Shown piece by piece: positions 32,250 to 42,200 of a DNA stretch of 64,000 bases; position 1 is the stretch's first letter, and every line of letters begins with the position of its first letter. The translations under genes and the position numbers were made by a program. Source of the DNA: Bacteroidota bacterium. GTDB taxonomy: Bacteria; Bacteroidota; Bacteroidia; Chitinophagales; LD1. The notes under the pieces are model-generated. The model was given only the letters and a program-made list of their open reading frames with translations. It made no database searches and was not told the origin of the DNA. The stretch is from NCBI GenBank assembly GCA_947475165.1, contig CANJLD010000019.1, positions 1-64,000 of the forward strand. Direction: 5' to 3'.

Positions 32250-32476
32250 TTTCCGTACTTTACTTTCAGGTCGTTTACGGTGTACAGGTCAGTATCTTCT
32301 TCCAAAAATTTATAAGAGGCAGAAGATGCATTAACCTGAGTTACTTCTTCCGACAATATTTTGTGATGAATTTTAGATAAAAGAAATTCTGCAAAGTCAT
32401 GAATCTCTTTCAATTCATCTTCGGGCAGTTGATTTAAATTAGTAAGCGTTTTTTCTATCAGTTCTGTTTTGCTCAT
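32246..32476 (-). CDS. Antitoxin of the MazF-type module (DUF2281-like)
   Basis: A 76-residue partner of the toxin. LIEKTLTNLNQLPEDELKEIHDFAEFLLSK resembles the DUF2281 antitoxin helix pair (LPexxlxevxdFaeFL). The acidic C-terminal part (FLEEDTDLYTVNDLKVKYGK) is a plausible toxin-binding tail. It is preceded by a strong promoter at 32492-32524 and likely represses it, as is common for type II antitoxins. Confidence 0.85.
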   Translation of the reverse strand: MSKTELIEKTLTNLNQLPEDELKEIHDFAEFLLSKIHHKILSEEVTQVNASSASYKFLEEDTDLYTVNDLKVKYGK

Positions 32477-32491
32477 CGCTTAATATTTGTT

Positions 32492-32524
32492 CAAAGATAA
32501 GTGATTTGTTTTTCTTAAAACAAA
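32492..32524 (-). promoter_or_regulatory. Promoter of the toxin-antitoxin operon
   Basis: On the minus strand TTTG (32524-32521), a 21-bp spacer and TATCTTTG (32499-32492) match the Bacteroidota consensus fully. The -33 box lies within the last codons of ruvB, so the module is packed directly against it. Confidence 0.7.
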
Positions 32525-33534
32525 CTTCCACCAACCGTTGGAGGAGTTTTGCCGAGGTGCTTATACGCCAGCTCAGTTACTTCGCGCCCGCGCGGAGTGC
32601 GCTTAATAAAACCTTCTTTAATCAGGAAGGGCTCATACACTTCTTCAATAGTCCCCGGTTCTTCGTGAACTGCGGTGGCAATTGTGGTAAGCCCCACCGG
32701 TCCGCCTTTAAATTTTTCTATAATGGCGAGAAGAATCCGGTTGTCCATTTCATCCAACCCGAACAAATCTACGTTTAGTGCTTCGAGTGCATACTTCGTA
32801 ATCTTGAGGGTAATGCTTCCATCGCCTTTCACCTGTGCAAAATCGCGCACTCTGCGCAAAAGTAAATTGGCAATACGCGGAGTACCGCGGCTTCTGCGCG
32901 CAATTTCAAAAGCGGCATCTTCATTTATTTCTGCTTTCAGAATTTTTGCCGAGCGTTTAATAATGTTCTTCAGCACCTCAGCATCGTAATACTCCATGCG
33001 CATGGTAATACCAAAGCGTGAGCGCAAAGGTGCAGTAAGCAAACCGGAACGTGTAGTAGCACCAACAAGTGTAAAAGGATTTAAACTGATTTGAACCGTG
33101 CGCGCGTTCGGACCGGTGTCAATCATAATGTCAATCTTGTAATCTTCCATCGCGCTGTAGAGGTATTCCTCCACAACCGGACTTAGGCGGTGAATTTCAT
33201 CAATGAATAAAACATCATTCGGCTCAAGGTTCGTAAGCAAACCTGCAAGATCACCGGGCTTTTCCAGCACCGGTCCGGAAGTAATTTTAATGCTCACATT
33301 CATTTCGTTCGCTACGATATAACTAAGGGTAGTTTTGCCCAAACCCGGAGGCCCATGCAATAAAACATGATCAAGTGCTTCGTTACGTTGCTTGGCTGCT
33401 TCAATAAACACAAACAGATTGTCAACTATCTTAGGCTGACCCATAAAATCGTCAATAGCTTTCGGGCGCAGGGCACGTTCTACTTCCTGTTCGGAAGAGG
33501 AGAGTTCTTTATCAGGGTCGAGATTCGGATTCAT
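32515..33534 (-). CDS. ruvB: Holliday junction branch migration helicase RuvB
   Basis: AAA+ motor that drives branch migration with RuvA during recombination repair; 339 residues. Walker A is GPPGLGKTT (61-69, Lys67), Walker B is LFIDEIHRL (Asp112, Glu113), sensor 1 is in GATTRSGLL, and the C-terminal winged helix covers about 260-335 ([17 protein letters not shown]). Length and motifs are standard. A TACATTCG box upstream at 33556-33563 predicts a leader of about 15 nt. Confidence 0.97.
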   Translation of the reverse strand: MNPNLDPDKELSSSEQEVERALRPKAIDDFMGQPKIVDNLFVFIEAAKQRNEALDHVLLHGPPGLGKTTLSYIVANEMNVSIKITSGPVLEKPGDLAGLLTNLEPNDVLFIDEIHRLSPVVEEYLYSAMEDYKIDIMIDTGPNARTVQISLNPFTLVGATTRSGLLTAPLRSRFGITMRMEYYDAEVLKNIIKRSAKILKAEINEDAAFEIARRSRGTPRIANLLLRRVRDFAQVKGDGSITLKITKYALEALNVDLFGLDEMDNRILLAIIEKFKGGPVGLTTIATAVHEEPGTIEEVYEPFLIKEGFIKRTPRGREVTELAYKHLGKTPPTVGGSLF

Positions 33535-33555
33535 ATCTTGTATTGAAATACTTGG

Positions 33556-33563
33556 CGAATGTA
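33556..33563 (-). promoter_or_regulatory. Candidate -7 element TACATTCG of ruvB
   Basis: A TAnnTTYG box 22 bp upstream of the ruvB ATG on the minus strand. It is identical to the box in front of asnB. Confidence 0.4.
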
Positions 33564-33587
33564 AGTAATTGATATTTTCAATTCAGA

Positions 33588-34646
33588 ATGAAAAATAATT
33601 TTGCTTTTCTGTTGTCCATTGTCTTCGGTCTGTTGTCTGTTTCTTCTTGTAAAACCGATTCCGCTTTTCTTTGCAACCGCCCGGTACATGGCGAGCCAAC
33701 CGGTACTATTTCAAAAATTGCTTTTGGCTCCTGTTCATCAGAAAATAAAGAACAGCCTATTTTGAATGCTGTAGCTGCGAAGCAAAATGACATGTTCGTT
33801 TATCTGGGCGATAATATCTATGGCGATACACAAGACATGAATGTGCTACTCACTAAATATGGCAAGCTGAGTTGCAAACCCGAGTTTCAGAATCTTCTAA
33901 AATCGTGCAAAGTAGTTGCCACCTGGGACGATCACGATTACGGTGTGAACGATGGTGGTGTGGAATACGCGAAGAAAGAAGAATCGAAAAATATTTTTCT
34001 GAGCTTTTGGAACGAACCGGCAGTTTCCGAAAGAAGAAATCATGCGGGGATTTATACCTCTTATTGCTATGGCGATTCAGCACATCGTGTGCAGATAATT
34101 TTAATGGATTTAAGAACTTTCCGAACGCATTTAATTACCGATGCGAATGATAATTACATTCCCAATACAGATTCTTCAGCCACTATGTTAGGCGTAGAGC
34201 AATGGAACTGGATGAAGAATGAATTATTGAAGCCCGCACAAATACGAATCATCGGCAGCAGCACACAATTTGCACGTTCGCTCGATGGTTATGAAGCATG
34301 GGAAAACTTTCCGCTCGAGCAACAAAAAATGTTTCAAACCATTCGTGATGCAAATGCTAACGGGGTAGTTTTTATTTCAGGCGATGTTCACCTCGCTGAA
34401 TTATCTAAACGCACCGAGCAGAATCTTTATCCGGTTTACGATTTAACTTCGAGCGGCATAACGCAATTGGAAGGAGTTGACATTCCAAATACTAACCGCA
34501 TTGGAAATGTAGTGCTCGATTACAACACAGGTGCTATAGAAATTGACTGGCAACAAACCGACCCCGAAATATTTTTTAAAATTTATGGATTGAATGGAGA
34601 AGAACTATTCACTCAATCAATTCACTTAAGTGAATTGCATTTTTAA
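33588..34646 (+). CDS. PhoD-like alkaline phosphatase family lipoprotein
   Basis: A 352-residue metallophosphoesterase. The lipobox is at LLSVSSCKT (lipidated Cys near residue 21). FGSCSSENKEQPILNAV, YLGDNIYGDT, TWDDHDYGVNDGG and FISGDVHLAEL carry the metal ligands of the PhoD fold. It is probably anchored in a periplasm-facing membrane, releasing phosphate from esters, possibly phospholipids. The signal peptide (residues 8-19) is encoded by a five-unit heptamer array (33609-33643), an unusual place for such a repeat. It converges with the proline dehydrogenase gene with a four-base overlap. Confidence 0.85.
   Translation: MKNNFAFLLSIVFGLLSVSSCKTDSAFLCNRPVHGEPTGTISKIAFGSCSSENKEQPILNAVAAKQNDMFVYLGDNIYGDTQDMNVLLTKYGKLSCKPEFQNLLKSCKVVATWDDHDYGVNDGGVEYAKKEESKNIFLSFWNEPAVSERRNHAGIYTSYCYGDSAHRVQIILMDLRTFRTHLITDANDNYIPNTDSSATMLGVEQWNWMKNELLKPAQIRIIGSSTQFARSLDGYEAWENFPLEQQKMFQTIRDANANGVVFISGDVHLAELSKRTEQNLYPVYDLTSSGITQLEGVDIPNTNRIGNVVLDYNTGAIEIDWQQTDPEIFFKIYGLNGEELFTQSIHLSELHF
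33609..33643. repeat. Heptanucleotide tandem array encoding part of a signal peptide, 5 units
   Basis: CTGTTGT, CCATTGT, CTTCGGT, CTGTTGT, CTGTTTC. It encodes LLSIVFGLLSVSS, the hydrophobic core of the lipoprotein signal. A change of one unit would abolish translation of the mature enzyme. Confidence 0.75.
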
Positions 34647-35821
34647 TTACACTTTCTGCGTTTCAATTCTTTTTTAATCAGCGCAAACTCGCGGCTGGTT
34701 TGCCCGGAAACAGAAGTGTTTTCGTTGGCTCTGCGGATGAGATACGGAATAACATCCTTCACCGGGCCGTAAGGCAAATACTTAGTGGCGTGAAAACCGA
34801 GCTTGGCAAGATTGAATGTGATGTTGTCACCCATGCCATATAGCTGCGAAAAGATAATGCGCTCTGATGTTCTTTCAATTTTCTTTTTATCAATCTGCTG
34901 AATGGCAAGCAGGTTGCTCTCCTCGCTCTGCGAGGCTACACAAACAAAAAGGGCTTCAAGATTATCCAGACAAATGTTTACTGCTTCATCAAAATCTTCA
35001 TCAACCGCTTTTTTGTTTTTATGGATGGGAGATTTATAATTCAATTCTTTAGCACGCTCTCTTTCCTTCTCCATATAAGCACCGCGCACCAGCTTTGCTC
35101 CAAGTAAATAATTACCGGCCTTTGCTTTTTCTATTTGAGCTTTCAGATAATCCAATCTATCCCACCGGTACATCTGAAACGTGTTGAACACAATGCAATG
35201 CTTTCGGTTGTGTTTCTCCATCATCTCTTCCACCATTTCATCAAGCGGATTTTGAATCCAGCTTTCTTCAGCATCTACATAAATGGCTACTTCGTTTCGC
35301 TCAGCTACTTCACACAACTTCTCGAAACGCTTTTTTACTTTCAGCAATTCTTTCTTCTCCGCAACACTCAATGGCTCTTTGTTCTGAATCTTTTCAAACA
35401 AAGCAAACCTCCCGAAGCCGGTTATCTTAACACATATAGCTTTTATCGACTTGTTCTTTCCCGCAAATTCAAGTGCTTCAATATTCTTGGCGATGGTTTT
35501 GTCAAAATCTTCTTCGGTTTCTTTTAACTCTACTCCGTAGTTAAGCAGCACGCCAACATTACTTTTTTGTAAATCGTGAATAGTGTCTTTACACTCATCA
35601 AAAGTTTCGCCACCGCAAAAATGATTGTAAACTGTAAAGCGGAACAAAGGTGAAACCGGAAGATGAAGCGAGAGCGCAAAAGAGGCAAGAGAACTGCCGA
35701 GATTAACCAGCGAATTATTTCCCATCAATTGAAACATCACCTTCGCTTTCTGCAAATCGCCAATGCTTTTAGTGGCGTAAGCGGTTTCGGTATCTTCAAA
35801 AATATCGGGGAAAATTTTCAT
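34643..35821 (-). CDS. Proline dehydrogenase
   Basis: FAD-dependent oxidation of L-proline to pyrroline-5-carboxylate, the first step of proline breakdown. 392 residues in the stand-alone (non-PutA) form. TIM-barrel signatures: GVLLNYGVEL, VKITGFGRFALFEKI, YVDAEESWIQNPLDEM (flavin/substrate region), YLLGAKLVRGAYMEKER and the C-terminal LPYGPVKDVIPYLIRRANENTSV. The R-R-A-N-E-N motif binds the substrate carboxylate. The partner P5C dehydrogenase is not adjacent; the ALDH at 49.4 kb is of another subfamily. Confidence 0.92.
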   Translation of the reverse strand: MKIFPDIFEDTETAYATKSIGDLQKAKVMFQLMGNNSLVNLGSSLASFALSLHLPVSPLFRFTVYNHFCGGETFDECKDTIHDLQKSNVGVLLNYGVELKETEEDFDKTIAKNIEALEFAGKNKSIKAICVKITGFGRFALFEKIQNKEPLSVAEKKELLKVKKRFEKLCEVAERNEVAIYVDAEESWIQNPLDEMVEEMMEKHNRKHCIVFNTFQMYRWDRLDYLKAQIEKAKAGNYLLGAKLVRGAYMEKERERAKELNYKSPIHKNKKAVDEDFDEAVNICLDNLEALFVCVASQSEESNLLAIQQIDKKKIERTSERIIFSQLYGMGDNITFNLAKLGFHATKYLPYGPVKDVIPYLIRRANENTSVSGQTSREFALIKKELKRRKCN

Positions 35822-35906
35822 TCAATTGAATTCGCGGGCGAAGTTGAAAATTATTTTCAATCTGATGAGTATTGCTATTTTTAAAATTCAAACTCACGGA
35901 ACCGGA

Positions 35907-37220
35907 ATGAATATTTTATTTCTGATTATTGGATTGGCTGTAGGCTTTGCTCTCGCCTTTTTGTTTTTAAAAGGCAAAAGCGAAAGCTCATTAAGCACAG
36001 CCAATGAAAAGGCTCGGTTGCTGGAGGCAAATACCTTTGAACTGAAGAACGAAATGCGGTTACTGACAGAAAATTCTGAAAGCAAGCTACACGAAGAAAG
36101 AAGGAAAGCAGAATGGCTTCATTCCACCGTTGCTTCGTCTAAAACGGAAAACGAAAACCTGAAGCAAAAACTAACTGAACAGAAAAGCGAACTGGAACAA
36201 CTAAATCAGAAGTTCACTAAAGAGTTTGAGAACTTAGCCAACCGGATACTGGATGAGAAAAGCCAGAAGTTTACCGAGCAAAACAAAACTAACCTTGATA
36301 TTATTCTGAATCCTCTAAAAGATAGAATCAAAGAATTTGAAGCAAAGGTTGATAAGACCTATAAAGATGAATCGGCAGAGCGAATTACGCTTAAAACCGA
36401 AATCAAAAACCTGATTGACCTCAATAAGCAAATCAGCGAGGAGGCAAACAATCTGGCTACCGCACTTAAAGGCGATAATAAACAACAAGGCAACTGGGGA
36501 GAAATGGTTTTAGAAAAAGTTCTCGAGCGTAGCGGACTGAAGTTAGGCGATGAATACAGAATGGAGTATGCCACCACAAACGCAGAGAACGAAAGAATAC
36601 GACCGGATGCGGTTATTTTCCTTCCCGATAACAAGCATGTGATTGTAGATTCAAAAGTTTCTTTGGTTGCTTATTCCGCTTGCGTGAATGCGGCAAACGA
36701 AGATGACCGGATGAGATTTTTGAAAGCGCATATTGAATCGCTTCGCAATCACGTAAGACTATTGAGTGATAAAAATTATCAATCAGCAGTAGGTTTAGAA
36801 TCACCTGATTTCGTTTTGTTGTTTGTGCCTATTGAATCATCATTCAGTTTAGCCGTGCAGGGTGATGCAGAGTTATTCAATTACGCATGGGACAGAAAAA
36901 TCGTAATTGTTAGTCCGTCAACTTTACTCGCTACTTTAAGAACAATTGCATCTATCTGGAAACAGGAAAGACAAACGCGCAACGCTATTGAAATTGCAGA
37001 AGAAGGCGGAAAACTTTACGACAAGTTTGTCGGCTTCTATGAAGATTTAGTGAAGGTTGGAAAGAAAATGGATGATGCCAAAGGCGATTACTCAGAAGCC
37101 ATGAAGAAACTATATGATGGTTCAGGAAATTTAGTGAGACGCGCAGAAAAAATGAAAGAGCTTGGAGCAAAAACCGCCAAGCAATTACCACAAACAATTA
37201 TTGACAGAGCCAAAGAATAA
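35907..37220 (+). CDS. rmuC: DNA recombination protein RmuC homologue
   Basis: A 437-residue predicted endonuclease-like protein that limits inversions and recombination between repeats. An N-terminal membrane anchor (MNILFLIIGLAVGFALAFLFL) is followed by a long coiled coil (about 30-130). The RmuC nuclease-like domain has GNWGEMVLEKVLERSGL, PDAVIFLPDNKHVIVDSKVSL and FVLLFVPIESSFSLA. The ATG at 35907 is chosen because it begins exactly at the membrane anchor; the frame extends 27 codons further up. A membrane-protein gene follows with no gap. Confidence 0.92.
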   Translation: MNILFLIIGLAVGFALAFLFLKGKSESSLSTANEKARLLEANTFELKNEMRLLTENSESKLHEERRKAEWLHSTVASSKTENENLKQKLTEQKSELEQLNQKFTKEFENLANRILDEKSQKFTEQNKTNLDIILNPLKDRIKEFEAKVDKTYKDESAERITLKTEIKNLIDLNKQISEEANNLATALKGDNKQQGNWGEMVLEKVLERSGLKLGDEYRMEYATTNAENERIRPDAVIFLPDNKHVIVDSKVSLVAYSACVNAANEDDRMRFLKAHIESLRNHVRLLSDKNYQSAVGLESPDFVLLFVPIESSFSLAVQGDAELFNYAWDRKIVIVSPSTLLATLRTIASIWKQERQTRNAIEIAEEGGKLYDKFVGFYEDLVKVGKKMDDAKGDYSEAMKKLYDGSGNLVRRAEKMKELGAKTAKQLPQTIIDRAKE

Positions 37221-37766
37221 ATGTTCTCATTCATCATATACATTCTTATTGCAGCCATCGGTTTTATGATGGGCTTTTTGTATAAAAGGTCATTTACCAC
37301 TGCTCAGTTTTTTCAGGTAGAGCCGAAGAAACTGTTGCGGGTTTTTACGATTGTATTTGTCGTAGCAGTAGTTTTAACCTTTGCACTTTCCTGGTGGACA
37401 ATGCACGTATTGGGCAACATAACAATTCCTGATGAGAGCTCAATGAAGTACAAGGACACGAAATCCATCATGATATTTCTGCTTAATCTTTTCTTTCTCG
37501 TGCTGATGGTTATAGCCAACTTGTATTCACAAGCGCGGAAAAAGGTAGCCTTGATTCCGTATTTATTGGTGCTTGGTTTTTATGCTTTGTTTATTTTAAA
37601 AGATGCGTACTACATCTCCGATTACTTCAGCATGTGGCAAAAATCGTTGCAATTATTGAAAGGAGACTTACCCGATTTTCACAGCACCGGTTGGATGAAA
37701 AGCGGTTTAGCTTTAATAGTTACTTCGTTTAATGCCGTAATGATTTGGTGGGGACTTAGAAAGTGA
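37221..37766 (+). CDS. Hypothetical four-helix membrane protein
   Basis: A 181-residue protein with four predicted transmembrane helices (about 1-20, 41-62, 85-105, 112-135) and a short C-terminal hydrophobic segment. It is not recognised. Its ATG follows the rmuC stop directly, so it is cotranscribed with rmuC. A functional link is not shown by the sequence. Confidence 0.65.
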   Translation: MFSFIIYILIAAIGFMMGFLYKRSFTTAQFFQVEPKKLLRVFTIVFVVAVVLTFALSWWTMHVLGNITIPDESSMKYKDTKSIMIFLLNLFFLVLMVIANLYSQARKKVALIPYLLVLGFYALFILKDAYYISDYFSMWQKSLQLLKGDLPDFHSTGWMKSGLALIVTSFNAVMIWWGLRK

Positions 37767-37769
37767 ATT

Positions 37770-38495
37770 TCACGAATTCCAAATCTCCCAACTTTTCTTC
37801 GCTTGCAATTGCAGCATCTCTAAACCGTTTTTTGTTTTTGTTCCGCGAAGTTTCCCGAGTTTTAAAAATTCTGTTTCTTCGGGATTGTAAACAAGGTCGA
37901 AGAGAAAATTATTTTCAGAAAGTAATTCATAAGGAATTTCCGGAGCTGAACTCACATCCGGAAACATACCCAGCGGAGTGGTGTTGATGAAAAGGTTTTC
38001 CGATTTCATTTCCTGTGCAATTTCTGCATAAGAAATACAACCCGCTTTTTTCTCTCTTGAAACCTTAACGAAAGGAAGATTCAATTTCCTTAAAACAAAC
38101 TCAACGGCTTTTGACGAGCCACCGGTGCCTAGCACAAACACATGTGCGGGAATTGCAATAAAATTTTGCAAAGATTGTTCAAATCCAAAAACATCCGTAT
38201 TGTATCCGGTTAACAGTCCGTCAATAATCTTTACACAGTTTACAGCCCCTATCTGCTTTGCTTCTTCAGAAATAAAATCCAAAAAAGGCATTGCAGATTC
38301 TTTGTAAGGAATTGTAATATTCAAACCAACTAATTCGGAATTGGATTTTATAAGTGAAGGAAGTTCTTCAATACTTTTCAGTTCAAACAAATCGTAACTG
38401 CAATCTGCAATTTGTTCACGTTTAAACTTTTCTTCAAAATATTTTTTGGAGAAGGAGTGAGAGAGAGGGAATCCTATCAATCCAAATTTTCTCAT
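37770..38495 (-). CDS. aroE: Shikimate dehydrogenase
   Basis: NADP-dependent reduction of 3-dehydroshikimate in aromatic amino-acid synthesis; 241 residues. The N terminus FGLIGFPLSHSFSKKYFEEKF carries the shikimate-binding SxS motif. NITIPYKESAMPFLD contains the catalytic Lys. VLGTGGSSKAVEFVL is the NADP-binding glycine loop, and NGLEMLQLQAKKSWEIW is the C-terminal helix. Its ATG overlaps the stop of dedA by four bases. Confidence 0.93.
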   Translation of the reverse strand: MRKFGLIGFPLSHSFSKKYFEEKFKREQIADCSYDLFELKSIEELPSLIKSNSELVGLNITIPYKESAMPFLDFISEEAKQIGAVNCVKIIDGLLTGYNTDVFGFEQSLQNFIAIPAHVFVLGTGGSSKAVEFVLRKLNLPFVKVSREKKAGCISYAEIAQEMKSENLFINTTPLGMFPDVSSAPEIPYELLSENNFLFDLVYNPEETEFLKLGKLRGTKTKNGLEMLQLQAKKSWEIWNS

Positions 38496-39145
38496 GCTTG
38501 CTTACTGGCAAACTTCGTTTTAATCACCTGCCATACAATTGGCAAAACTGAAACGAAAATTATTCCAAGCACAACAAATTCGAAATTCTTCTTCACCGGT
38601 TCGTAATTTCCAAACAGATAACCTAACGAAGTAATTCCTGCCACCCATAAAATTGCTCCTGAAATACAGAACAAAATATAACGTGAGTAGCTCATACTTC
38701 CTGCGCCTGCAACAAAAGGTGCAATAGTTCTTACAATAGGAACAAAACGCGCCATGATAACTGTTTTACCTCCGTGCTTGGCGTAAAACGCTTCAGTTTC
38801 ATCAATGTATTGCCGTTTTAAAAAGAGAATTCTATCACGCGATTTAATTTGTTTACTAAAAAACTTTCCTACAAAATAATTTACGTTGTCACCCATTAAT
38901 GCCGCCACAATCAATAAAGGAATAATAATTGCAACGCTCAAATGATTTTCCGGCATAGCAGCCAACGCTCCGGCTGCAAATAACAATGAATCTCCGGGCA
39001 GTAAGGGCATCACTATTAATCCGGTTTCAACAAAAATTATCAGAAATAAAATTCCGTAAGTAAGAGTGCCGTATTGAGTAAGAAGGTCTGCAAGATGTTT
39101 GTCGAGATGCAGAAAAAAATCGAGCGCAAATTTTATAAAGTCCAT
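38492..39145 (-). CDS. DedA family membrane protein (VTT domain)
   Basis: A 217-residue DedA/SNARE-associated (VTT) protein with about five or six membrane segments, including two re-entrant ones. The family signature is ETGLIVMPLLPGDSLLFAAG, with GDNVNYFVGKFF and FVPIVRTIAPFVAGAGSMSY. Members are undecaprenyl-phosphate or phospholipid flippases, so it may recycle the lipid carrier. The ATG at 39145 (MDFIKFALDFFLHLD) is preferred over an upstream TTG. A TACTTTCG box sits six bases upstream. It is coupled to aroE. Confidence 0.88.
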   Translation of the reverse strand: MDFIKFALDFFLHLDKHLADLLTQYGTLTYGILFLIIFVETGLIVMPLLPGDSLLFAAGALAAMPENHLSVAIIIPLLIVAALMGDNVNYFVGKFFSKQIKSRDRILFLKRQYIDETEAFYAKHGGKTVIMARFVPIVRTIAPFVAGAGSMSYSRYILFCISGAILWVAGITSLGYLFGNYEPVKKNFEFVVLGIIFVSVLPIVWQVIKTKFASKQA

Positions 39146-39151
39146 ATGCTG

Positions 39152-39159
39152 CGAAAGTA
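39152..39159 (-). promoter_or_regulatory. Candidate -7 element TACTTTCG of dedA-aroE
   Basis: A TAnnTTYG box separated from the ATG by CAGCAT, six bases, the same distance as for the thioesterase and asnB genes. It implies a leaderless transcript. Confidence 0.4.
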
Positions 39160-39222
39160 AAATAATTGCGACAGATGAATGATACAACCAATCGGCATGA
39201 AAATTTATCTTTACTCTGACAC

Positions 39223-42200
39223 ATGAAGAAATTTTACGCGCTCGTTTTATTTATTGGATTCTGTCTGCAAACCTTTTCTCAAAGACAAGCGAACATTTGG
39301 TATTTTGGACTTAATGCCGGTCTGGACTTCAATAGCGGCTCACCAGTAGCCCTTACAAATGGTGCACTAGCCACAAGCGAAGGTTCTGCAACTATCAGCG
39401 ATAAAAACGGAAATCTTCTTTTTTACACTGATGGAATCAACGTATGGAATCGCAATCATGTTCAAATGGCGAATGGTTTTGGAATGTTGGGCGACCCCTC
39501 ATCCGCACAATCAGCTTTGATTGTGCCAAAACCGGGTAACCAAAATTGGTATTACATTTTTACTGTTTCTGCCGCAGGTGGTGGTGGTGGATTTTGCTAT
39601 AGCGAAGTTGACATGACACAAAATGGAGGATTTGGCGATGTAGTTCCAGCTACTAAAAACACATCATTGTTTACTCCATCTGCCGAAAAATGTACGGCCG
39701 TAAAACATGCTAACGGCTTATATGTTTGGGTAATTGCTCACGGATTTAATGATAATACGTATCATTCTTATTTGGTGGATTGTAATGGTGTAGGTGCGGC
39801 AATAAATACAAACGTTGGTCAGTCAGACGGATGGCCCGGTTGGGGATGCTTACAATCATCACCGAACGGTCAAAAGCTTGCAAGTGCCGTACGTAATTCA
39901 GGCTTTGAAATGCTTGACTTTAATAATGCCACCGGTGTTGTTTCAAACCCGATTAACCTTGGTTTAGGTGGCGATGATTATGGTGTTTCGTTTTCGCCTG
40001 ATAATAATCTTTTGTATGGCCTACGCATTACACCGGGCACCATTTACCAATGGAATTTACAAGCCGGCACACCGGCTGCTGTTGTTGCTTCAGTAGTTAC
40101 GCTTGGAACAGCCGGTGGCATAGGTGCTCCTTACAATGGCGGCACCATGCAATTGGGTCCCGATGGAAAACTATATATCTGTCAATATCAGCAAGCTTTT
40201 TTAAGTGTAATAAATTCTCCTAACACAGTTGGGGCAGGTTGTAATCTTCAGTTTAATGCGGTCAATTTATCGGGCAGAAATTCTGTTCTTGGTCTTCCGC
40301 CTTTTATTCAGAGTTATTTTGATACAACAGCAGTTATTCAATTCGGAAGTCCGAACTGTTTAGGTCAACCTGAAGCTTTTACCATTAGCGGCAATACTGC
40401 TTACCTCGATTCGGTAAAATGGAATTTTGGAGATGCAGCAACCGGTGCACAGAATTTCTCAACTCTGCTTTCACCCAATCACATTTTTTCTTATTCTGGG
40501 AATTTTAATGTTCAGTTGATACGATTTGTAGGATGTATTTCTGATACAGCGTACCAAAGTATTGATATTACAGGTCAGGTTACCTCTGTTCAAAACATAA
40601 CTATCTGTCCTAACTCAACTTTTACCACTCCATCAGGAAATATAGTTTCTAACGTAGGAACTTATCTTGATACCATTCCCTCATCAACCGGATGCGATAG
40701 TATTATCACTAGCAATCTTTCAATAGCATCATTAAATATTGATGCAGGAAATAACACTTCAATTTGCTACGGAAGCGCCACTCAATTAAACGCCACAGGT
40801 GGCTTAATTTATTCGTGGACACCCACATCAGGGTTGAGTAATCCTAATATTTCTAACCCGGTTGCATCGCCAACCACTACCACAACTTATACTGTTTCAT
40901 CGCAATCACCAATTGGAAATTTAATTGTGAACGGAGATTTCATTGCAGGCAACACGGGCTTTTCATCTGGCTATGCTTATACTCTTCCTCCAAATAGTAA
41001 TCAAGGTCAATATTGGGTTTCTACAAATGCTCAGATTTGGAATGGAGGAATGGCAGCATGTGGCGACCATACAACCGGTAATGGAAATATGTTACTTGTA
41101 AACGGTGCGACAACTACTAACGTTTCTTTCTATTGCGAAACGGTAAATGTTTTGCCCAACACAGATTATGCCTTTACCACTTGGCTGGCAACTTTAACTG
41201 CCGGTAATCTTGCCCAACTTCAATTTTCAATCAACGGCAATTTACTCGGTTCAACTTTTACTGCTCCAGCAACACTCTGCACTTGGCAACAGTTTTACAC
41301 CGTTTGGAATTCGGGTAGTAATACCACAGCAACCATTTGCGTAGTAAATCAAAATACCAATGCCGGTGCAAACGATTATGCGCTGGATGATATTTCGTTC
41401 GCTCAATTATGCACGGCTACCGATTCAGTAATTGTTACTGTAAATCAGGTTTATAACAATACGATAAATGCTTCAATCTGCCAGAATCAGAATTATACTT
41501 TGCCTGACGGAAGCATAACAAACGCGGCAGGAATTTATATCAATACTCTGCCAACAGTAAATGGCTGCGACAGTATTATTACAACTAACCTTATCGTTAG
41601 CCCAACATATTCTTACTCTGTAACTCAAACGATTTGTCCAAGTGATATTTACATTTTACCAAGCGGAAATCCAGTAAATACCACCGGTGTTTATATTGAT
41701 ACACTTTCAACCGTAAACGGATGCGACAGTATTATTACAACTAACCTCACTGTTGTTCCTCCAAGCATTACTCTTTCAAACGATACGCAAATTTGTTTGG
41801 GTTCATCAGTTCAATTAAATGCAAGCGGAGGATTAATTTCTTATTCGTGGACACCGATGGCAGGTTTAAGTGATCCGAACATTGCAAATCCTGTAGCTAC
41901 GCCAACGCAAACAACTTCTTATATCGTAACTACCCAAGTTGCCAGTGGCGATTTAATCGGCAATGGAAATTTTGAAGGCGGCAACGCAGGATTCAGCAGC
42001 ACTTATGTTTACCAAAGCGACCTTACACCCGAGGGAACATATTATGTGGGAACAAATCCGAATACTTATCACGGTGGTTTTTCTGCGTGCCCTGACCACA
42101 CCACCAGTTCAGGTAATTTGATGATAGTAAACGGAGCAGGAAGCCCAAATTCAAGTATTTGGTGCGAAACCATTAATGTGGTGCCGAATACAAATTATGC